Below, piece by piece: positions 1-10,642 of a stretch of DNA of 64,000 nt. The stretch is from contig CM074759.1 of NCBI GenBank assembly GCA_037355855.1, forward strand, positions 8,184,001 to 8,248,000, written 5' to 3'. This DNA is from Pseudo-nitzschia pungens (Eukaryota > Bacillariophyta > Bacillariophyceae > Bacillariales > Bacillariaceae). Each line of letters starts with the position of its first letter. The first letter of the stretch is position 1. Below the pieces are notes generated by a model. It worked only from the letters and a program-made list of their open reading frames with translations, searched no databases and was not told the DNA's origin. Position numbers and translations under genes: made by a program.

Positions 1-421
1 TGACATCTTGACTTGTTCTTGTGCTGGTGGTTCTAGTACTCCTAAAGAACAACAGGCATATTTTTCATCTATTGCCAGCACCAGGGCTACTACCACTACT
101 ACTCGTCGTAAAAGATGAGGATCATTGTAGAGAACAAGATGATCATTCTAGTACTACTAGCAATTGGAGCCAGTGATTCTTGTCATGGGAACATCTGTTG
201 GTAGGGTCCCCCATGACCTTTCAGAATTATTTATTCTGGTGGTTGGTTCACCACAGAAGTAATAGATGTACTATCTCAAAATGCCGGTTCGACTGATGCC
301 AATAGATACGACGACAGGCAGACTCCGCTGTTGACCCTTCCTAATCACCACTCTTCAAAAATCTTTCATAGAAGAAGTTCGTACTTTGTAATTTTTGTAC
401 TACTACTACTTCACTGTCTAA

Positions 422-830
422 AAGACGGTGTTTGATATTCAGTTCAAATTTTCAATGCGGTACAGTATTGAACATTTTAAGACAGAGATTAATATTCGCT
501 TAGGGTAATATTATTATTCCACAATCAAGTAAATCATGTCCGATGAGGAGGTCTATTAGTATTATTATTTTACTAAAAGGATTTGGTTTGTATTGCACGT
601 AAAAGATTTTTGAATCTCTGTAGAAGATTTTTTTTAATCTCCGTGTTTCAATGATTTAAGACGGTGATTGACATTCACTTTAAATTTTCAATATCGTGGT
701 AAGGTTACCGGTAACCTTACTTGTACAGTAAGTTATTGAACATTATTTCATTATTATTTTTTAACACAGTGATTGATATTACAGCATTGAACATTTAAGA
801 CGGTGATTGGCATGTCCGATGACGAGGTCT
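422..830. repeat. Degenerate direct repeats
   Basis: The element AAGACGGTG followed by TTTGATATTC or ATTGACATTC and then TTCAATG/TTCAATA recurs at 422, 658 and 797. A second motif, CATGTCCGATGA(G/C)GAGGTCT, occurs at 535-554 and 811-830, so the blocks are diverged copies of one unit in the same order. No coding potential is seen. The rest of 1-1232 is AT-rich with scattered ACT/AGT triplets and no recognisable gene; it includes the 5' flank of the sirtuin-like gene. Confidence 0.7.
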
Positions 831-1232
831 GTTTGGTGGATGCTGGTAAAATCGAACGGCAGGTTCTGTTTTTTGATAGGTCGCGAACCTCATTTTTAAT
901 CGCTAAAGTTTAGTGTCCTATGAGTGGCCCGAATTGAATATGAAATCCCTATCATTTTTTCTTTATGGTAAGGTTATTGACCCCTCCTCACCATTAAAAT
1001 CATCCATCATTTTTCTTCATTTTTTATCTTTTGTCTTTTCTTCATAACACCAACAGTCCCAAAACTGCCGTTGTCTGTCGTTGTCCATGCCACATGATCT
1101 GCTACTCTCCGGACACAAACACACATGTCCTATGTGTGGACACACAGACCCAAGGAAGCTAACCTCGGTCCCAGAATATCATACTCGGCATAATCCATCA
1201 TTCGCTCGGAAGCTCAACCCACCAGGGAAGAG

Positions 1233-2804
1233 ATGAGTTCCACCCAAGAATCACACACGGAGAGGTCGCCACCGCCGCCGCCGCCGCCATCGTTGTTTTC
1301 CTCCTCCGCCGCCGATCCAAACCGGAGCTCGGACGCCATCGATCGTGCTGGTGATGATGACGATTGCACGTACGACAGGAGTTCCTACCAAAACGCCGCC
1401 GCTGCCCTGCTCCGAGCGGATTACCTGCTGATCCTGGCCGGTGCCGGAATGTCGGCCGATTCCGGGTTGGAAACCTACGAGACCATGCCGGAGCGCTACC
1501 GGGAGCTCTGCGATCCCTCCCGGCTGCTGGCGGACAGCAGCAACAACGAAAACGAAAACGCGACCAACGAGGTCCTCGAGTTCCAGCGGTTCTGGTTCGG
1601 ATGTGCGCAGAAATATGCCAGCACCCGACCGCACCGGGGGTACGACATTCTGGATCGTTGGTGCCGGACGCTCGAGCGTCTGTCAAAGAAGCAGCCTTCT
1701 CCCGCAACGACAACAAAAGCGGAAGCGAATCCTACGGATCTTTCGGACACCCACAAGTGGTGGGTCTATACCTCCAACGTGGATGGGCACTTTCACCGGT
1801 ATCCGTCGTTTGACTGGGGCAGCAGCCACGGGAGCAACAACCGCAGCTGCGAAAAAGACGCAAACAACAACAACAACAATGATGATGATGATGATGACGA
1901 TGACGATGCGGCAACGACGACGCACGTCGTGTGTTCGATCCACGGGCACGCCGGATCCTTTTGCTGTTCCTCCGGAATCGGGTACGAGTGCACGCAACGA
2001 ATACCGCAACGCTTCGCGCAAGCCGGGGGCCGGCAGCGGAGGAGGATGGGTGCCTCCTGGGACCGATGGAACGATCGGGTGGAAGCCGTCCGGACGGATC
2101 GCTGTTCCACGGCGACGGATACAAACTGCTTTCCCGAAGGGAAAAAAAAATACGACGACGACGAAAAAAATCGCAGTCACCGCCACCACATCAACGATAA
2201 CGATAACGACAACGACGGAGTGTTGCGCTGCCAACGGTGCCGAACCACCCATCCGGAGCACCGTCCCCTCCCGCTTCGACCCCGTGTGTTGCTCTTTCAC
2301 GACACGGATGACAACGTGCTGGGTCCCGTCCGCGCAATGAGGGACCGGTACCAGAGCTGGGAGGCGGGGGTAGAGGACAAGGTCGCGCACCGGAGCAAGC
2401 GGTTGGTCGTCCTGGAAATCGGTTGCGGCCTGTCGGTGCCGGTCGTCCGGCGGGAGAGCCAGGAAGTCCTGTGCGATGTCCTGGAATTGTTGCGGATAGC
2501 GCAAGGCAGCACGCCCGACAACGGCCGGAACGACGGGGACGGGGACGACGAATGCAATGGCAACAACGACAGCAATGGCCATGGCAATGACCATGGCAAT
2601 GACCATGGCGAATCGGAGCAGCCCCGTCGTGGTGGTCCCGAGGAGGATGCCGTCACGTTGATCCGCATCAATCCGAAGGATGCGGGCTGGGACGGGGAAC
2701 CCACCGCGGCGGCGGCATCTCGTCTGGTGTCGGTCTTCGACACGGCGCTTCGTGGACTGGAGCGCATCGACCGCGAGCTGGAGCTTCTTTGGGGGTTGGA
2801 ATAG
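1233..2804 (+). CDS. Divergent sirtuin (SIR2-family) protein
   Basis: A 523-aa single-exon ORF starting at ATG 1233. It shows the SIR2 NAD-binding core in order: GAGMSADSG at residues 70-78, TSNVDG at 180-185, and IHG with the presumed catalytic His237. Half of a zinc site is clear as CQRC at 333-336, with candidate partner cysteines near 244-253. Near the end come GCGLSVPV, which stands where the usual GTS..V.P motif would be, and LIRIN. Known sirtuins use NAD+ to remove acyl groups from lysines; some transfer ADP-ribose. The fold assignment rests on motif order. The changed GTS motif and the large Asn/Asp-rich inserts (around 205-225 and 420-450) make activity and substrate uncertain. No targeting peptide is evident; the Pro-rich N terminus is low complexity. 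Confidence 0.8.
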   Translation: MSSTQESHTERSPPPPPPPSLFSSSAADPNRSSDAIDRAGDDDDCTYDRSSYQNAAAALLRADYLLILAGAGMSADSGLETYETMPERYRELCDPSRLLADSSNNENENATNEVLEFQRFWFGCAQKYASTRPHRGYDILDRWCRTLERLSKKQPSPATTTKAEANPTDLSDTHKWWVYTSNVDGHFHRYPSFDWGSSHGSNNRSCEKDANNNNNNDDDDDDDDDAATTTHVVCSIHGHAGSFCCSSGIGYECTQRIPQRFAQAGGRQRRRMGASWDRWNDRVEAVRTDRCSTATDTNCFPEGKKKYDDDEKNRSHRHHINDNDNDNDGVLRCQRCRTTHPEHRPLPLRPRVLLFHDTDDNVLGPVRAMRDRYQSWEAGVEDKVAHRSKRLVVLEIGCGLSVPVVRRESQEVLCDVLELLRIAQGSTPDNGRNDGDGDDECNGNNDSNGHGNDHGNDHGESEQPRRGGPEEDAVTLIRINPKDAGWDGEPTAAAASRLVSVFDTALRGLERIDRELELLWGLE

Positions 2805-3408
2805 TAGTATAGCAGAGACCCTCCGAAGACATGGGATCGTTCGGTGCTGCGCTCCTCCACAGTAACACCCGCGAGCCAGCCATTGGACTTCTGGATGCGT
2901 TCTGGAGCCAAGAGCAAAGAAAAGAACAGCACAGCACTACGAAATCGGCAGGCAAACGAGCGGTCACCCGAAACTCTAGTTTTCGCGAACAATCAAGGTG
3001 TTGTTGTCGAAATTTTTGTTCCTCTCGAGACGACCCGCTAACACGCAATATCCAGCTCGATCCTCAATGGAATCATCGAGAACTCTACCGCACCAATCCT
3101 ACGAAACAACAAACAAAACGCCGTACCGAATAGTACTTCGTATTATTTACCACACGTTTTCATCGTAACACTATCGTTATATCGTTCTTTATGTATGCAG
3201 TAATATGACAAACTTCATACCCACTCTTCTTTAGCGTCCTCGCTCCCCTGGAACTCGCGACCGGTCCCAAACACTACACAAGCGACAACGGCAACAACGA
3301 CAGCCGGGTCACTGTCGTACCGTATGCGAATGATTGGTTGTCATTAACATTATTATTTATTCATTCATTCATTCATGAATTCGTTCATGCGGCTGCAGCG
3401 GTGTTTCC

Positions 3409-3852
3409 CTACATTGCCATGATAGCTTGAGCGAATAGAACTTCCATGCTCTCGTTGTCGCTGTCATCGTCGCTGTCATCGTCGCTGTCATCGTCGCTGT
3501 CTTCGTCGCTGTCATCGTCGCTGTCTTCGTCGCTGTCATCGTCGCTGTCTGCGTTCATGTCTGCGTCTATGTCTTCCTCGCTGTCTTCCTCGCTGTCGTT
3601 GTAGCTGTTTGCGTCCATGACTTCGACGCTGTCATTGTAGCTGTTATTGGAGCTGTCTTCGTCTCTGTCTGCGTTCATGTCTGCGTTCATGTCCGCGTTC
3701 ATGTCATCATTATTGTTATTGTTATTGTTACTTTTGTGGCCCTTGTCCTTGTGCATTCCGACAAGTTCACGAGCGGAAGTTTCTAACTCGCCTGTATCGG
3801 CAAGAAGTTGCACGCCTGCTTCGGCCTCGGTTCCCTCTCCGGGAACCCTCAT
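3409..3852 (-). CDS. Acidic Asp/Ser repeat ORF, hypothetical
   Basis: A 147-aa ORF from ATG 3852 on the minus strand. About the first 35 residues are of ordinary composition (start MRVPGEGTEAEAG). The rest is Asn-rich, then NADM repeats and a run of DSDDDSDE-type repeats, which at DNA level is a 12-bp minisatellite (GCTGTCATCGTC and variants) at about 3457-3660. It ends MEVLFAQAIMAM. No family is recognised. It could be a small acidic protein, the last exon of a longer gene, or a chance ORF over a minisatellite. 2805-3408 upstream holds nothing recognisable apart from an ATTC run near 3357. Confidence 0.35.
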   Translation of the reverse strand: MRVPGEGTEAEAGVQLLADTGELETSARELVGMHKDKGHKSNNNNNNNDDMNADMNADMNADRDEDSSNNSYNDSVEVMDANSYNDSEEDSEEDIDADMNADSDDDSDEDSDDDSDEDSDDDSDDDSDDDSDNESMEVLFAQAIMAM

Positions 3853-3996
3853 TGTGCAAGCGGGAATCGCGGTCTTCTGGAGCTGTTGCTGTTGTTGGTC
3901 TTGTTGTTGGTGGTAGGTGAGGTGAGGTGAGGTGAGGTGAGGTGGTTGCAGGGGTCATAATTAGAATGGGTAGTGGCAGGTGAGTCGGCAAAGGAA

Positions 3997-4398
3997 TCTC
4001 TCACGTTTGATTGATCGATGATTGATTGATGATTGATTTGATTGATCGACAATGAATCCCTTCGCAAACAGGTCGAACCAACAGTCTCTTACCGAAAAGG
4101 GGCGATCCGTTATTCATTCAGGTGTGTGGCATTGTTGTTGTTGGGTTGCGATATGCATGATTATGAGGCAAACGGCATTTTATTTTGTTCATCGACGGTC
4201 TCTCACGTTTGATTGATCGATGATTGATTGATGATTGATTTGATTGATCGACAATGAATCCCTTCGCAAACAGGTCGAACCAACAGTCTCTTACCGAAAA
4301 GGGGCGATCCGTTATTCATTCTGGTGTGTGGCATTGTTGTTGTTGGGTTGCGATATGCATGATTATGAGGCAAACGGCATTTTATTTTGTTCATCGAC
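3997..4398. repeat. 202-bp perfect-period tandem duplication
   Basis: Positions 3997-4198 are repeated at 4199-4400 with a period of 202 bp. I see one mismatch (A at 4120, T at 4322). The unit begins TCTCTCACGTTTGATTGATC and ends in TTCATCGACGG. Such identity implies a recent duplication. Each copy carries fragments of open frame but no convincing gene. 4402-5076 has no recognisable feature. Confidence 0.9.
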
Positions 4399-5076
4399 GG
4401 TTGACGAAGCAAACCGAATGTCTTCGGTCACCCTCTTCTCACATGCTGTGTTCAATCCTTCTCGTCCCTCGCGAGGGTATTTCCGGTTCGCGAGTTTCCA
4501 ATTCTGCCGAGAAGTGCGTTGTTTTGTGAGAACTGCGAACGAGAACGAGAACACGAGTAAATAATTTCAGTAACCTTACTTCCTAGTAATTAGTGGAGTT
4601 GTAAGTGATTATCCTTAACTTTAATAATGCTTACAACGGAACTTTAACTTCCTTAAGAAGAGGAAGAGTGTGAGAAACCGGGTTTTGGTAAAAACAGGAT
4701 ATTAGTGTTTTTAGTGCGTAGCTCTTTTAGGATTTCAACACTTAAAAACCATGTAGTTCTTTGCAGTAAAAATAGATAAATAGCTATATTAATTGATCAA
4801 ATGGCTATATTAATCGATCGGTTTTTGAATCAATCAGCATATTATATTTTCGTCCGAGTTGTCGTCCTATTGTAGTATTACTGTTTTTTATGAGAAATTG
4901 GCATTATATATTTTCGTCGGAGTTGTTGTAATGTTGGTTTTTAATTTTTGGTGACAATTTTCTAATTTCGTACCTCTAGTGGTTTTGATAAGTAACCTTG
5001 TGTGTGTGGGTGTGATACCTAAAGGTGTGTTTGACATGTATGAGTGTGGTTGTGTTACCTCGAGAGGTGCGTAACG

Positions 5077-6362
5077 ATACCACACAGACTTGGAATCGAT
5101 CGTAGAGGGAATGTATACCACACAGACTTGGAATCGATCGTAGGGGGAATGAATACCACACCTGATTGGAATCGATCTACCACACCGGCTTGGAATCGAT
5201 CGTAGGGGGAATGAATCCACACAGACTTGGAATCGATCTACCAAACTGGCTTGGAATCGATCGTAGGGGGAATGAATACTACACAGACTTGGAATCGATC
5301 GATCATAAAGGGGAATGTATACCACACAGACTTGGAATCGATCGTAGGGGGAATGAATACCACACCGGCTTGGAATCGATCATAGAGGGAATGAATACCA
5401 CACCAGCTTGGAATCGATTGTAGGGGGAATGACTACCACACCGGCTTGGAATCGATCGTAGCGGGAATGACTACCACACAGACTTAGAATTGATCGTAGG
5501 GGGGATGAAGACCACACAGACTTGGAATCGATCGATCATAAGGGGGAATGACTACCACGCTGGCTTGGAATTGATCGTAGAGGGAATGAATATAACACAG
5601 ACTTGGAATCGATCGTGAGGGGAATGAATACAACACCGGCTTGGAATCGATCGTGGGGGGAATGAATACCACACCGGCTTGGAACCGATCGATCATAAGG
5701 GGGAATGAATACCACACAGACTTGGAATCGATCGGTCATAAGGGGGAATGTATACCACACAGACTTGGAATCGATCGTGGGGGGAATGAATACAACACCG
5801 GCTTTGAATCGATCTACCACTCTGGATTGTAATCGATCGTAAGGGGATTGAATACCACACAGACTTGGAATTGATCGTAGTGGGAATTGGAATCAATCGG
5901 TCGTTGCGGGAATGAATACCACACCGGCTTGGAATCAATCATAGAGGGAATGAATACCACACCGGCTTGGAATCGATCGTAGAGGGAATGAATACCACAC
6001 CGGCTTGGAATCGATCGTAGGGGGAATGAATTACAACACCGGCTTGGAATCAATCTACCACACCGGCTTGGAATCGATCGTAGGGGGAATGAATTACAAC
6101 ACAGACTTGGAATCGATCTACCACACAGACTTGGAATCGATCGTAGGGGGAATGAATACCACACCGGCTTGGAATCAATCGTATACCACACCGGCTTGGA
6201 ATCGATCGTAGGGGGAATGAATTACAACACAGACTTGGAATCGATCTACCACACAGACTTGGAATCGATCGTAGGGGGAATGAATACCACACCGGCTTGG
6301 AATCAATCGTATACCACACCGGCTTGGAATCGATCGTAGGGGGAATGAATTACAACACAGAC
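5077..6362. repeat. GGAATCGATC minisatellite array
   Basis: An array of about 1.3 kb with a basic unit of roughly 38-40 bp: ACCACAC(C/A)G(G/A)CTTGG, AATCGATCGTAGGGGGAATG, AAT. Variant units are a short form of about 24 bp that ends after ATCGATCT, and a form with ATCGATCGATCATAAGG. Open frames run through both strands only because the unit lacks stops in some frames; they are not genes. The array is followed directly by unique DNA at 6363. Confidence 0.95.
6091..6362. repeat. 128-bp higher-order repeat in the minisatellite
   Basis: The junction GAATTACAACACAGACTTGG recurs at 6091 and 6219, and GAATTACAACACAGACA at 6347, giving an exact 128-bp period. Each higher-order unit holds the same ordered set of long and short basic units, so the array's right end grew by duplication of a multi-unit block. 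Confidence 0.85.
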
Positions 6363-6659
6363 ACTGACGTTCTCTTCTTAATCCTTCGTTGCGAAAACAA
6401 AGAACTTGAGCGTGTTGAAGTCCTACCAATAGGTATTCCTTCTTTTTCCACGTCAAGGACGTTATTCAGACTACTAAAGTACAATGAGCCAAGAGCCTAC
6501 CGTAGGGGTTCTCTTTGTTCTCGGGACGGAGTGCAATAAAGCAACTCTGCTCAAAATAAGTTGGATTGTGAATTGAAACAGCAGTGATTTGTGTTATTCC
6601 TGAAGAAAATAGTGAGTGGAGCACAAAAAGAGTGATTCTGCGAGGATACACAGTGAAAA

Positions 6660-6753
6660 TAAAGTGATTTGCGAGAGCGAGGAGTAAAATACAGTGATTT
6701 AATACAGTGATTTGCAAGAGCAAAATACAGTGATTTAATACAGTGATTTGCAA
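6660..6753. repeat. CAGTGATTT short repeats
   Basis: The phrase ATACAGTGATTTAATACAG is repeated with TGATTTGCAAGAGC between copies; related GTGATTT motifs extend back to about 6590. No coding function is seen. Confidence 0.7.
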
Positions 6754-6840
6754 AACCGGTGGGTGTCGTCGGGTCGTTTGACACCCATAAAGATACCAAA
6801 TATTGTCATAATGATGTAAGGTGGTTTACAACTGCTACCA

Positions 6841-7360
6841 TATTGCCTTTTTGGTTCTACAGTTCTGTTCTTATCTTAGCATCCTGTATATCTTCTAATA
6901 TAGGGCTACTAAGAGTTGGGGTATGTAGATCTGGTACAAATCCCACTGGAAGGGCCCAGCATCCTATCTAGCATCCTGTTTAGTATTGTCTTTTTGGTTC
7001 TACAGTTCCGTTCTTATCTTAGCATCCTGTATATCTTCTAATATAGGGCTGCTAAGAGTTGGGGTATGTAGATCTGGTACAAATCGTACTGGAAGGGCTT
7101 AGCATCCTGTCTAGCATCCTGTCTAGCATCCTGTTTAGTATCGCCTTTTTGGTTCTACAGTTCCGTTCTTATCTTAGCATCCTGTATATCTTCTACGTAA
7201 TATAGGGCTGCTAAGAGTTGGGGTATGTAGATCTGGTACAAATCCTACTGGAAGGGCCTAGCATCCTGTCTAGTAGCATCCTGTTTAGTATCGCCTTTTT
7301 GGTTCTACAGTTCCGTTCTTATGTTAGCATCCTGTAAATCTTCTAATATAGGGCTGCTGC
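6841..7360. repeat. About 150-bp tandem repeat, 3.5 copies
   Basis: Units start with TAT(T/C)G(C/T)CTTTTTGGTTC at 6841, 6984, 7139 and 7289, that is, periods of 143, 155 and 150 bp; the last copy is partial. Within each unit the phrase TAGCATCCTGT is itself repeated one to three times, which explains the length variation. The array ends about 170 bp before the left end of the adjacent DNA transposon. Confidence 0.85.
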
Positions 7361-7531
7361 TAATGCTAACTGAATATTGAGTTTCTAGAACAAGGAATGG
7401 GGGAAACGAAAATTGACACAGTAACCTTACCATACGATCTTGTTGCCTCCATCCTAATCCACGGAATTCCGATTTGCCTGGAGATTTGCGTCCGCGCAAC
7501 AGACCAGACTGCTTTCTCCAAACCAACAAAT

Positions 7532-7553
7532 AAGACGGTCCGAATAAAAATGT
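7532..7553 (+). repeat. Left terminal inverted repeat of the 3.6-kb transposon
   Basis: Begins AAGACGGTCCGAATAAAAAT and matches the reverse complement of 11119-11140 base for base. Confidence 0.85.
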
Positions 7554-7930
7554 ATTGTCCGCGCCTGCCGAGCTATGTCCCGGGAAATAGTTTTTTCGAG
7601 AAATGGTCAAAAGACTGTCAAGAAATCAATCTTGGGACTCCAAAATCCCTGTCAGTACATTATTACTTGAACACGACACATTTTTATTCGAACACAACAC
7701 ATTTTTATTCGAACGTCGTGAATGCATCACATGAGAAATTGTTCTGTCAACATTGATTGTCTCCATTCCGAATACCCTACCCGACAATCAACCATGTTTG
7801 ATCCGTTGTTTCATACTCAAGGAGGAGGAGGCGCGCTATGTGGTACAATAGTCAAGGCAGCATTGGTATGAGCACCGAGGCGGCGGGGGGAATAATCTGT
7901 CACTAGTACGATGAGTATACTCATTATTTT

Positions 7931-10642
7931 CTATAGCGTGGCAAGTGCAACAGGAGCAGCAGCAGCAGCAACAACAGGAGTACTTCCACTATCCAGCAGA
8001 CTATCTGCTTCACTACTGCTGCTGGTAATGTTCTCCACCATGGTGGATGTCGATTGACCACCAACAGGAGGACGAGGAGGGCAATTTTCTAGATTGTCGA
8101 CCGGCCGTTGTACCTCGTCGTCGATCGATTCAGCTGTTGTCAACTCTGTAGGGGCTGCTGCCGGTGGTGGTACCCCTGTTGCCGGTGAGTTCCTCTTTAG
8201 TTTTCTATTCTTTTGCTCTCTTTTTTCCTTCCTCCTTGCCTTATCCTTGTCATACATTGCTTTGACTTCGGCGGAGGGCTCTGGGCATATCTCGTCTTGA
8301 TGCTTCTCTGGGACAATGGGACGCCACTTTGTGAACAGCTCCATCTGCTTTATTGGAGGGATCCCTGGTGTACTCTCACAGTTGATTATAGTTTCCCACT
8401 TCCTAAATTCTTCCTTCCTCTGCTCAAGCGTCATACCACCTAACAGCATTTTTTGCGTCCAAGTCTTTCCTCCAATGCGATCCTGTTCCATTGTCATGTA
8501 TTCCACACGAGAGTTGTCTGCATGAAAGTTATGGGCAGTCAGGAGATCCTTAATCCTCTTGAAGACCTTGTTGGTGTATTCATCAAACTTTTTGAATTCA
8601 CCTTCCTTCATAGTTACAACTTGAACGCGCTTATGTGTATCCAACTTCTTCAACAACTGATTGAACGTCCAAATATTTGAGACGCGATACTGCCTCTTGA
8701 GTATATTGAACCACCGGTCACATGCATTCTTTGTGTGTCCTGCAATGTAGAAGATAAAGCTGACGCGCTTGAAATATCCAGCTTGGACAAGGAACGCAGC
8801 TAGTCTTAGAACAAAATTATTCTTGTTCTGTCCAGGGCAGTTGTCACACAGAATATTCAGCTCTTTTCCACACTCATCGGCGCGAAGCCAGTTCTTTTCT
8901 TTCAAGTATTTCATCAGCATGGAAGCAACATGATTGCCTCCCTTTCCCCCTTGTCCCTCGTGATATACGAAGGCGTCGAGGGACTCTCCAGGGACACCAA
9001 AGTCGACAATACCAAAAATAAAGACTCTCAGGGGGCAGTAATAGTAAGTCTTTCCGGGCTGAGTGGATCCGAGCTGTGGAAGACCAACGTTCTGACTGTA
9101 GTCCATGACTATGGTTCGAACACATTCAGCGTGTGGCTTGTTTGCCTTTGCATCCACACGTGCGCGTTCGATCTTCTCATTGGCATATTTCCTCTGATCT
9201 TGAACCCTTTTCACATGGAGTATTGCTTCCCTCACTTGCTCCTTCATTTCCCCGGAGGTTGATTCTCGAACAATTGCTGGTAGTTCCATCGCAGGGAACG
9301 TTTGTTCTGGAAGAGTGGAAGCTGTGGAACAAAACTCTAACATTTTTTCAACTTCCTCGCTGCTGGTGGCAGCAGTCGTCGTGTTTCTCCTTGCAAGGTG
9401 CTTCATCCTGTGGTAGTAGATATGGCACATTGTACAAGTGTCTTCGCGGGGCTTTGCAAGTTTCAAATGCTTGTAGTTGTCTGACCAGAAATTGCAGAAG
9501 GTAGACAAAGAAGCACAGTATGGTTTTGCAGGGTCTTCTTCAGTTTCATTAAGAACATACCTGTAGCTGTTGCCCCTTCTCTGTACAAGCCATCCTCTGC
9601 TTTCAACAAATCGATGATACATCGCGCGCTTTGACTGATTTGATGGAAGCTCTCTGATCTCATCTTCTCCATCCCTTAATCCTACTCCTCCTATCTCACG
9701 AACAATTCTTGTTGATGTTGGCTCTGCAAACAAGGACATCTTCTGGAAGTAAAGGTGTAGATCTTCCCTGACTGCTGTATCGAATTCGCGACCATTCCCT
9801 GAGCGTTTGTTCTTATTTCCATGCAGTGGTATGATGTTCTTTTTTACAGCACTCTCACAAGTCTTCCATTTTCGAAGCCCGAAGTCCAGCAGAAAAGCAA
9901 CAGCTGATCTGCAGATTTTATAGTTATCCATCCCTGACAAGTTCCCTTCTGGTCCTGCTGGTGGTGGTGGTGGCGAGTCTTGTGCATTGTTAGTATTGAT
10001 GACATGACGAGGGAACAAAACTCTCTGGGGATCAGCGCCAGCATCAGCAGTTCTTGTCGTGTCCCTCGTCCTTGTTCCTTCTTCGGCAGCCGGAGAAAGA
10101 AAAGGAATGAAATACTTCCGGCGTCCGATAGTATCACTAGTAGTAGTACTAGGAGTATTTTGTACTGCGGCGTGGTCTTCAGAAGTTGTGGTGGTGTATC
10201 TGATCCAATTCATGATAATCTCTTGTTGTTCTGCCCTTGTCTTCTTAGAAAAGAATACCATGTATTCTGCCACTGCTCTTCTTTTTTTCCATTCACCAAA
10301 GGATTCAATGATACTGAGACAGGTACATCTGGATAGTTTGTCGACTCCTTTCCTTGGTACGTAGATCTTTTTGCAGTAGGGAGGTGCCAAATCGATCCAT
10401 TTAACACAGTGCTTTATCTTCTCCTCATCCGACATTCTTTTGTTTTCTTTCTTTCTGAAGGTGACAAATGGATGAGAAACACAATCGAAAGGAACAAAAC
10501 CAATGCTCTCATCATCACTTGGACAGCTTTCCCCTCTTCTTCTTGTGTGGATCCGGATCCTTGCTTCATCTGCTTCTTCTTGGCGTTGTTCTTCTTCTTC
10601 TAACAACTCCTCCGGCGTGATCATTGAGCGTTTTAGTCTCAT
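7931..10642 (-). CDS. Transposase-like protein (DNC.GQNKNN / GHTKN..DR type)
   Basis: A 903-aa protein from ATG 10642. The N-terminal third is variable, with an acidic start and a cysteine cluster (CTMCHIYYHRMKH) that could bind metal. The core reads like an RNase H fold: a first Asp in IVMDYSQN, a second in LCDNCPGQNKNN, then GHTKNACDRWF. This signature is typical of transposase-like proteins of stramenopiles and dinoflagellates (DUF7869-like). I infer a DDD/DDE-type transposase that cuts and joins the element's ends. The C terminus is basic (KRKEKREQKNRKLKR), then Pro/Thr/Ser-rich. It is the only large gene between the inverted repeats and is intact, with no stop or frameshift. The family name is from memory and should be confirmed by a profile search. 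Confidence 0.75.
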   Translation of the reverse strand: MRLKRSMITPEELLEEEEQRQEEADEARIRIHTRRRGESCPSDDESIGFVPFDCVSHPFVTFRKKENKRMSDEEKIKHCVKWIDLAPPYCKKIYVPRKGVDKLSRCTCLSIIESFGEWKKRRAVAEYMVFFSKKTRAEQQEIIMNWIRYTTTTSEDHAAVQNTPSTTTSDTIGRRKYFIPFLSPAAEEGTRTRDTTRTADAGADPQRVLFPRHVINTNNAQDSPPPPPAGPEGNLSGMDNYKICRSAVAFLLDFGLRKWKTCESAVKKNIIPLHGNKNKRSGNGREFDTAVREDLHLYFQKMSLFAEPTSTRIVREIGGVGLRDGEDEIRELPSNQSKRAMYHRFVESRGWLVQRRGNSYRYVLNETEEDPAKPYCASLSTFCNFWSDNYKHLKLAKPREDTCTMCHIYYHRMKHLARRNTTTAATSSEEVEKMLEFCSTASTLPEQTFPAMELPAIVRESTSGEMKEQVREAILHVKRVQDQRKYANEKIERARVDAKANKPHAECVRTIVMDYSQNVGLPQLGSTQPGKTYYYCPLRVFIFGIVDFGVPGESLDAFVYHEGQGGKGGNHVASMLMKYLKEKNWLRADECGKELNILCDNCPGQNKNNFVLRLAAFLVQAGYFKRVSFIFYIAGHTKNACDRWFNILKRQYRVSNIWTFNQLLKKLDTHKRVQVVTMKEGEFKKFDEYTNKVFKRIKDLLTAHNFHADNSRVEYMTMEQDRIGGKTWTQKMLLGGMTLEQRKEEFRKWETIINCESTPGIPPIKQMELFTKWRPIVPEKHQDEICPEPSAEVKAMYDKDKARRKEKREQKNRKLKRNSPATGVPPPAAAPTELTTAESIDDEVQRPVDNLENCPPRPPVGGQSTSTMVENITSSSSEADSLLDSGSTPVVAAAAAPVALATL

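Noticed and set aside
5077..6362. Possible CRISPR-like array
   Set aside because: Units follow each other with no unique spacers, the lengths vary, and the host is eukaryotic; this is a minisatellite.
4888..6456. Open frames on both strands with repeated Tyr-Asp-Arg-Phe-Gln or Gly-Gly-Met-Asn motifs
   Set aside because: They arise from translating the minisatellite in frames lacking stops; no start context or family signature.
7397..7756. 119-aa plus-strand ORF
   Set aside because: It spans the terminal inverted repeat of the 3.6-kb transposon and contains translated repeats (NTTHFYS twice); not a gene.
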